NCBI GenBank assembly: GCA_027257055.1
Contig: JAPVLO010000007.1
Location: 806,001 to 870,000 of the forward strand
Length of the DNA: 64,000 nucleotides
Direction of reading: 5' to 3'
DNA from: Cephalopachus bancanus
Lineage: Eukaryota > Chordata > Mammalia > Primates > Tarsiidae
Shown: positions 58,470-64,000 of the stretch, in pieces
Numbering within the stretch: position 1 is the first letter of the stretch
Layout of the letters: each line of letters opens with the position of its first letter
Translations under genes and position numbers: made by a program
Notes under the pieces: generated by a model
Seen by the model: only the letters and a program-made list of their open reading frames with translations
Database searches by the model: none
What the model was told of the DNA's origin: nothing

Positions 58470-58758
58470 GCCATGTGTGGTGGCTCACGCCTATAATCCC
58501 GGCTGAGTTGACAGGGTTGCCTAAGCCCAGGGGTTCGAGACCAGCCTGGGCAACTTGGCAAGACCGCATCTCTACAAAAAACAAAAAACAAACAAAAAAA
58601 TACTAGCTGGGCGTGGTGGTGTGTCTCTGTAGTTCCGCCTACTTGGAAGGCTGAGGCGGAAAGGTCGCCTGAGCCAAATGGGTCGAGGCTTTGGTAGCCG
58701 TGAGTGTGGCACAGCCCTCCAGCCTGGGTGACAGAGTGAGACTCTGACTCAAAGAAAA
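58470..58758 (+). mobile_element. intermediate Alu inserted beside the class A copy
   Basis: Duplications GAAAATTGGCAGCTTTCA at 58452-58469 and 58759-58776, i.e. the same target as the class A copy. Confidence 0.94.
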
Positions 58759-59235
58759 GAAAATTGGCAGCTTTCATTTGGTCCTGAGCATTTGAAGTAA
58801 GTAATGATGTTATGGAAAGATATAGGCACTGGCTGAAAGTCAGGAAATCTGTCATTTCATCTGTTCTTCTGTCTCCATTATTTTGTTAAATGGAAGTTAG
58901 TGCTCAGTGCTGGACTTGATGTAGTTTTGGCTTTTGATGGGAGTACATTTTAGGTGTTACTGTAAACTGCATATTGCCCCCATCAGGAGACACATGTCTG
59001 GTTCTACTATTTTTAGTAATGCTAACATGTGTTCTCTGGGTTCAGATAATGACAACTTGCTTCCTCTAGTTGTAAAGTTTTCTGTCAACCTTTTGTCCAG
59101 TGATTTTTATCCCTTGGTGATCATAGCCTGAATTAATCATTTCAGTAGAAATTGCAAAGTGATGATTTTCTAATTCTGTCGTTACTTCCACACTTGATTA
59201 GCCGAAATGCTTCTATAATATAAAGATAAACTTTC

Positions 59236-59454
59236 AGCCGGGCTCGGTGGCTCAGCCTGTAATCCCGCGCCTTGGGAAGCTGAGGTGAATGGATTGCCTG
59301 AGCCCGCGGGGTTCGAGACCCGCCTGGGCAACTTGGTGAGACCTCATCTCTACAAAGGATCACCGGAGCCCCAGCAGGTCGAGGCTGCAGTGGCCGGGAG
59401 CAGCCACTGCACTCCAGTCTGGGCGACAGAGTGAGACTCCAACTCAAAAAAAAA
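59236..59454 (+). mobile_element. T-arm type Alu with internal deletion
   Basis: About 70 bp missing between CATCTCTACA and AAGGATCACCGG. Target duplication AGATAAACTTTC / AGATGAACTTTC. Confidence 0.93.
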
Positions 59455-59640
59455 AAGATGAACTTTCTCTCATCAATGAAGTTTATTTAGTAACCATGAA
59501 ATGTAGGAAAAACAAAATGCATATTTAAATCTTTTTTTAAAAACTTTCATAGTATATGTTAGTGTCCAAGTTCGTTTCAGGGTATTCTATGAAGTTTTCT
59601 TGTCTTTTTAATTTTAAGTGATTTCTTTCTTTTCTTTTCT

Positions 59641-59742
59641 TCTTTTTTTTTTTTTTTGAGTTTCACTCTGTCGCCCAGGCTGGAGTGCAGTGCCATGCTT
59701 ACGGCCACCACAGCCTTGATCTGCTGGGCTCAGGCAATCCTT
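59641..59742 (-). mobile_element. Alu right-arm fragment
   Basis: Reversed, stops at GGCAATCCTTCC. Followed by unique AT-rich DNA to 60098. Confidence 0.85.
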
Positions 59743-60119
59743 CCAGATTTTATTTATTATTATCATTATATTCAATTATTATTTTCTTGAGCCTGTTTAG
59801 GCTGGCTTCTATGTCCTTTTGATGTTAGTTTTGGTAGTTTCCTTACTTTCTGGCAACATCTAGATGACCTAGGCTCCTCTTGTATATTTTCTGTTCCAGA
59901 TTTGGATTCAGCTGTTTCTCCAGTTGCTTTCTAAATTTCCCACTAAAGGGATCTCTGGTTTACTAGTCAGTCCTCAAGCCCAGTTGACCCTGCCTGGTTC
60001 CTTTTAGTGGGAATGGTAAAGCCAGCATATGACTGCTAGGTTCATTCATGGCTGCCAGGGTATTGTTGCCTCCAAGGCTTTGCAGTGGAGAGAGCCAGGA
60101 AGTATGTATTTTTCATTTT

Positions 60120-60417
60120 CTTTTTCTTTTTTTTTTTTTGAGTTGGAGTCTCACTCTGTCGCCCAGACTGGATGCAGTGGCTGCTCCCGGCCATCGCAAC
60201 CTCGACCTGCTGGGCTCCGGCGATCCTTCCACCTCAGCCTTCCAAGTAGCCGGAATTACAGGCATGTGCTACCCCCGCCTGGCTGATTTTTTGATTTATT
60301 GTAGAGATGAGGTCTCGCTGCCCAGGTGGGTCTCGAACCCGCGGGCTCAAGAAGGCAGTCCACTCACCTCAGCCTCCCAAAGGTGTGGGATTACAGGCTG
60401 AGCCACCGAGCCCGGCT
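60120..60417 (-). mobile_element. T-arm type Alu
   Basis: Target duplication GGAAGTATGTATTTTT at about 60099-60114 and 60418-60433. Confidence 0.95.
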
Positions 60418-60473
60418 GGAAGTATGTATTTTTAAAAAGAAAAAAAAATAATGAGTTCACATCAGTATTTTCT

Positions 60474-60775
60474 TTTTTCTTCTTCTTTGAGTCAGAGTCT
60501 CACTGTCACCCAGGCTGGAGTGCAGTAGCATGCTCTTGGCCACCGCAGCCTCCACCTGCTGGGCTTAGGCAATTCTTCTACCTCAGCCTTCCAGGTAGCT
60601 GGAACTACAGGCATGCGCTACCGCACCTGGCTACTTTTTTGATTTATTGTAGAGATAAGGTCTTACCATGTTGCCCAGGTGGGTCTCGAACCTGTGGGTT
60701 CAGGCAATCCTCTCGCCTCTACCTCCTGAAATCTCTCTGTGTTGAGATTACAGGTGTGAGCCACTGTACCCGGCT
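60474..60775 (-). mobile_element. intermediate Alu
   Basis: Target duplication TTCACATCAGTATTT / TTCACATCAATATTT. Confidence 0.93.
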
Positions 60776-60963
60776 TCACATCAATATTTCTAATTTACAT
60801 TAAACACCACAGGATTTTTATGTAACTTCTTTATTTTTATACTTGAATACCATTCACCTGTGCTAAAAATCTTAGTTCTTAATAATAGTAACTTTTATTA
60901 TTCTGCAATACATAAAAAGTATTTTCAAAATAACACCAATGTAACTAATAGCTAAAAGTTTAT

Positions 60964-61179
60964 TTATTTATTTTCAAGTCAGGGTCTCATTCTGTCACCT
61001 GGGCTTGTGTGTAGTGGCACAGTCATGGTTCAACTGCAGCCTCGACTTCCTGGGCTCAAGCAGTAACCCCCCCCCCGCCCCTCGCATCTCAAGTAGCTGG
61101 GACTTTGGGCATGTGACACCTTGCCCAGGTAATTTTCATATTTTTTGTAGAAACAAGGTCTCAATATATTGCCCAGGCT
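60964..61179 (-). mobile_element. AluJ-like SINE, 5'-truncated
   Basis: Flanks CTAAAAGTTTATT on both sides. Contains a 10-C run near 61066. Confidence 0.88.
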
Positions 61180-61502
61180 CTAAAAGTTTATTGAATGCAC
61201 CTTAAGATTTATTTGCTGCTGTATTTGTCCTTAGAACAAATAAAGAACAGAATGCTGTTTTCTGAGGCCACTTAAAATAATTATTTCCCCTGATGGTTTT
61301 GTCACTCATTTGCCATACAGTTAAATTGAGATGTTTGTGTTAATCTATAATATTTTTTCTTTTTGATTTGCAACTATTTTGTGACTATATAAAACATATT
61401 TTCAAAGTCAAAATGAAAAACAGCACTCACTATAGAATATAGAGCGATGATATATTCTGAGAACTCTATCCTTTTAGTGTTTCACTTTGCAAAGATTAAG
61501 CA

Positions 61503-61796
61503 AGCCGGCTCGGTGGCTCAGCCTGTAATCCCATGCCTTTGGGAGGCTGAGGTGAGTGGATTGCCTGAGCCTGCGGGTTCGAGACCCGTCTGGGCAACTT
61601 GGCGAGACCTCATCTCCACAATAAATCAAAAAAATTAGCCGGGCGTGGTAGTGTGTGCCTGTAGTTCCAGCTACTTGGAAGGCTGAGGCGGAGGGATCGC
61701 CGGAGCCCAGCAGGTCGAGGCTGTAGTGGCCAGGAGCGGCCACTGTACTCCAGTCTGGGCGACAGTGAGACTCCAACTAAAAAAAAAAAAAAAAAA
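61503..61796 (+). mobile_element. T-arm type Alu
   Basis: GCGGGTTCGAGACCCGT in the left arm. Target duplication AAGATTAAGCAA / AAGATAAGCAAA. Confidence 0.94.
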
Positions 61797-62238
61797 GATA
61801 AGCAAATACATTCATTCATACACACCCACACACATATACTACATACACACTGCTGTTACGGAAAAGACATCAGCTATATACATTATTTTGTACCTTGTTT
61901 TATTCACTAAGCAGTACAGCTAGAGATTGCTGCGTATTAGTGTATAGATCTCTATACACTGAAACTATTGAAAATTCTTGTGGGGTTTTCCAGTCTTTTG
62001 CTATTATTGATAAAGCCACAGTGCCATCATACGCATATGACATTTTCTATTTTTGCCAGTGACCTTTGTAGTAGATTCCTTGAAAATGGACTTTTTGAGT
62101 TAAAGGCTTATATACTTTTTCTAGATATTTCTGCATTCCTTCCATGGGGATTGTACCATTTTTGCATTTTTACCAACAATATGAGAGTGCCTGTTGTCCC
62201 ACAGCTTGGATCTTGCCAGTCTTAAATGGTCAGCTTTT

Positions 62239-62528
62239 TTTTTCATGAATTGGAGCCTCAATCTGTCACCTAGGCTAGAGTGCAGTGGCTTGCTTATGGC
62301 CACTGCAGCCTTGACCTGCTGGGTTCAGGTGATCCTTTTGCCTCAGCCTCCTGAGTAGCTGGGCCTCCAGGTGCATGCCATAATGCTCAGCTAATTTTTT
62401 GGTTTATTGTAGAGACGTTGTCTCACCAAATTGCCCAGGCTGGTCTGGTACCTGTGGGCTCAAGCAGTCCTTAAGACCTCTGCCTCCCAAGGTGCTGGCA
62501 TCGCAGGCATGAGCCACTGTGCCCAGCC
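62239..62528 (-). mobile_element. intermediate Alu
   Basis: Target duplication GGTCAGCTTT / AGTCAGCTTT. Confidence 0.92.
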
Positions 62529-62602
62529 AGTAGTCAGCTTTCTTATTCCTTAGAGTTTTGTCTTTACCCAAAGGGATTTTAGTTTCCCTTTTATATTGAT
62601 TT

Positions 62603-62866
62603 TTTTTTTTTTTTTGAGTTGGAGTCTCACTCTGTTACCCAGACTGGAGTGCAGTGGCCGCTCCCGGCCACCGCAGCCTCGACCTGCTGGGCTCCGGCGA
62701 TCCTTCCGCCTCAGCCTTCCAAGTAGCCGGAATTACAGGCATGCGCTACCATGCCCGGCTGATTTTTTGATTTATTGTAGAGATGAGGTCTCGCTGCCCA
62801 GGCGGGTCTCGAACCCGCGGGCTCAGGTAACCCACTCACCTCAGCCTCCCGAAGGCGCGGGATTAT
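62603..62866 (-). mobile_element. T-arm type Alu, 5'-truncated
   Basis: Near-consensus. Lacks the last about 20 bp of the left end. Duplications TATATTGATTTTT at 62593-62605 and 62867-62879. Confidence 0.95.
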
Positions 62867-63244
62867 ATATTGATTTTTAAATTTGACTCATAAACTATCA
62901 TTTTTAAAGCTGCCTTTTCCAACAAGCGCTTTTTTTTTCTACCCTTCCTTTCAACTGCAGTGTTAGGTAAGGCTGCTGATTGGGGTTTAAAGCTGAGAAC
63001 TTCAGCCCTCAGTTGGATCTAGTCCCAGAATTGCTTTTCACTTAGCTTCTCTGAGTTTGACTTCCTTCCCCTAGAAGAGAGTTAGGTCTTTTGACACTGA
63101 ATGACACTGGGTGGGTAAATCTGAAGAGATTTAATCTATCCTTTCTTTTCACTGTCCTTTCTGTTAACCCGATTGGCAAATTCCTCACGTTTATTCTGTG
63201 GTCTGCAGCACAAACTACTTGAAACCCCTATATTAAAGTAGTTC

Positions 63245-63318
63245 CTGCTGGGTTCAGTGGCTCACTCCTGTAATCCCAGTGCTTTGGGAGCCCAAGATGA
63301 AACGATCACCAAGAGATC
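63245..63318 (+). mobile_element. Alu left-end fragment
   Basis: GCTGGGTTCAGTGGCTCACT to about AAACGATCACC, then unrelated sequence. Confidence 0.75.
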
Positions 63319-63319
63319 T

Positions 63320-64000
63320 ACTATCTGGCACTTTCTGGAACACTGGCAAATTTTTTTTAAAAAAGAGCAAGATCTAATCTCTGTCTAACTCTTAAGACAG
63401 AAGGGCCTCACTTTTCTTGGTGATAAAATCCAAAGATTGAGCTTTAAAGAATGGTAAAAATCTTTTAAACTTTGCACTTTTACACGATGGAGATGTAATA
63501 CAGGAATGTAGAAACCAGATTTAGAACAGACATGGTATTCAGCAGGGAAAAATAAGGATCAGTCAAGATTTATAATAGTTTTATACAAATGAAATTGACT
63601 CAACCTGAACAACACACTGTTAAACAGATGGCTGATCTTTCACTACTTTAATTGTCATGATTTTCTTTCTCATATAGAAGAATTGACCAGAATTGATAAG
63701 AGGCTGAATTTTAGCACATTATGTTTATTGGCTGGAAATCTTACTTTATTTATGGTTTTTTTGTCCTTTTGTTCTTTGACTGTAAATTGGCTGAAAATCT
63801 TGTCCAGTACTCCCAAGAACAGTGCTCACTCCATCTCTGCCCCCTGCCAGCCTTGTCTGTTTCCCGTAGATTCCTGTGTATGGCTTCAGAAGATGTTTGT
63901 GGAACTCTGACATCAAGGTTGCTGTATTTGCTGATGTTCACTTTCCTGCAGCCTTGGGGGAGGGGGGGGTCTGATGCTAGTTGGGAATCTGCTTGTAGAT
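63320..64000. other. window end, no gene or repeat recognised
   Basis: Probably ATP6V0E1 intron 3. The final coding-independent exon was not seen here. Confidence 0.35.

Noticed and set aside
58256..58855. 199-codon open frame on the - strand
   Set aside because: It reads through an Alu and the class A retroposon and has Alu-translation phrases. Not a gene.
61600..64000. SNORA74B snoRNA, which I recall lying in human ATP6V0E1
   Set aside because: I could not recognise an H/ACA fold or sequence here with confidence. It may lie outside the window.

Overview
The window is nuclear DNA from a primate. It carries two intron-containing genes on the + strand in a sea of Alu elements. All Alus seen are either AluJ-like or belong to a divergent lineage with its own diagnostic changes. 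No typical anthropoid AluS/AluY copy and no typical lemur or galago Alu was recognised. Together with the gene pair, which is neighbouring on human 5q35 (RPL26L1 then ATP6V0E1), this suggests a non-anthropoid primate, most likely a tarsier. The species call is inference.

Layout. 1-2800: upstream flank with Alus, an orphan CpG-rich block (about 840-1510), a MIR and a MER5A-like element. 2820-9050: RPL26L1, with a non-coding first exon and three coding exons encoding 145 residues of ribosomal protein eL26-like. 9055-24900: intergenic, with Alus, MIRs, a gammaretrovirus-like provirus (15233-17727) that has decayed gag, a protease stub and no recognisable pol remainder or env, an L1 3' end, and two unusual short retrocopies. 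24900-25290: CpG-rich promoter and exon 1 of ATP6V0E1. 25288-56841: two large introns with exon 2 at 33843-33890. They hold Alu clusters, two Tigger-like elements, a third Tigger/MER8-like element with terminal inverted repeats, L1 and L2 fragments, an antisense 28S rRNA retrocopy, a 35-bp perfect palindrome and a pyrimidine-rich minisatellite. 56842-56971: exon 3 with the stop codon. A splice donor lies 36 nt after the stop, so the last 3' UTR exon probably lies beyond 64000.

Alu types used in the entries. 'AluJ-like' means old copies. 'Intermediate' copies share CAATAAATC in the mid-linker and TTGCCTGAGCCC. 'T-arm type' copies are the youngest-looking: the left arm carries GCGGGTTCGAGACCCGC (a perfect tRNA-like T-arm with an exact Pol III B box) and the right arm carries a rebuilt hairpin GTGGCC-GGGAGC-GGCCAC. 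Many T-arm copies have clear target-site duplications and insert into the older types.

The main unexpected signals are the structural evolution of this Alu lineage, two families of short polyadenylated retroposons whose copies share 5' ends (class A about 65 bp, class B about 155 bp), the 28S rRNA retrocopy, serial insertion of retroposons into the same target site, and the long palindrome at 38772-38852.
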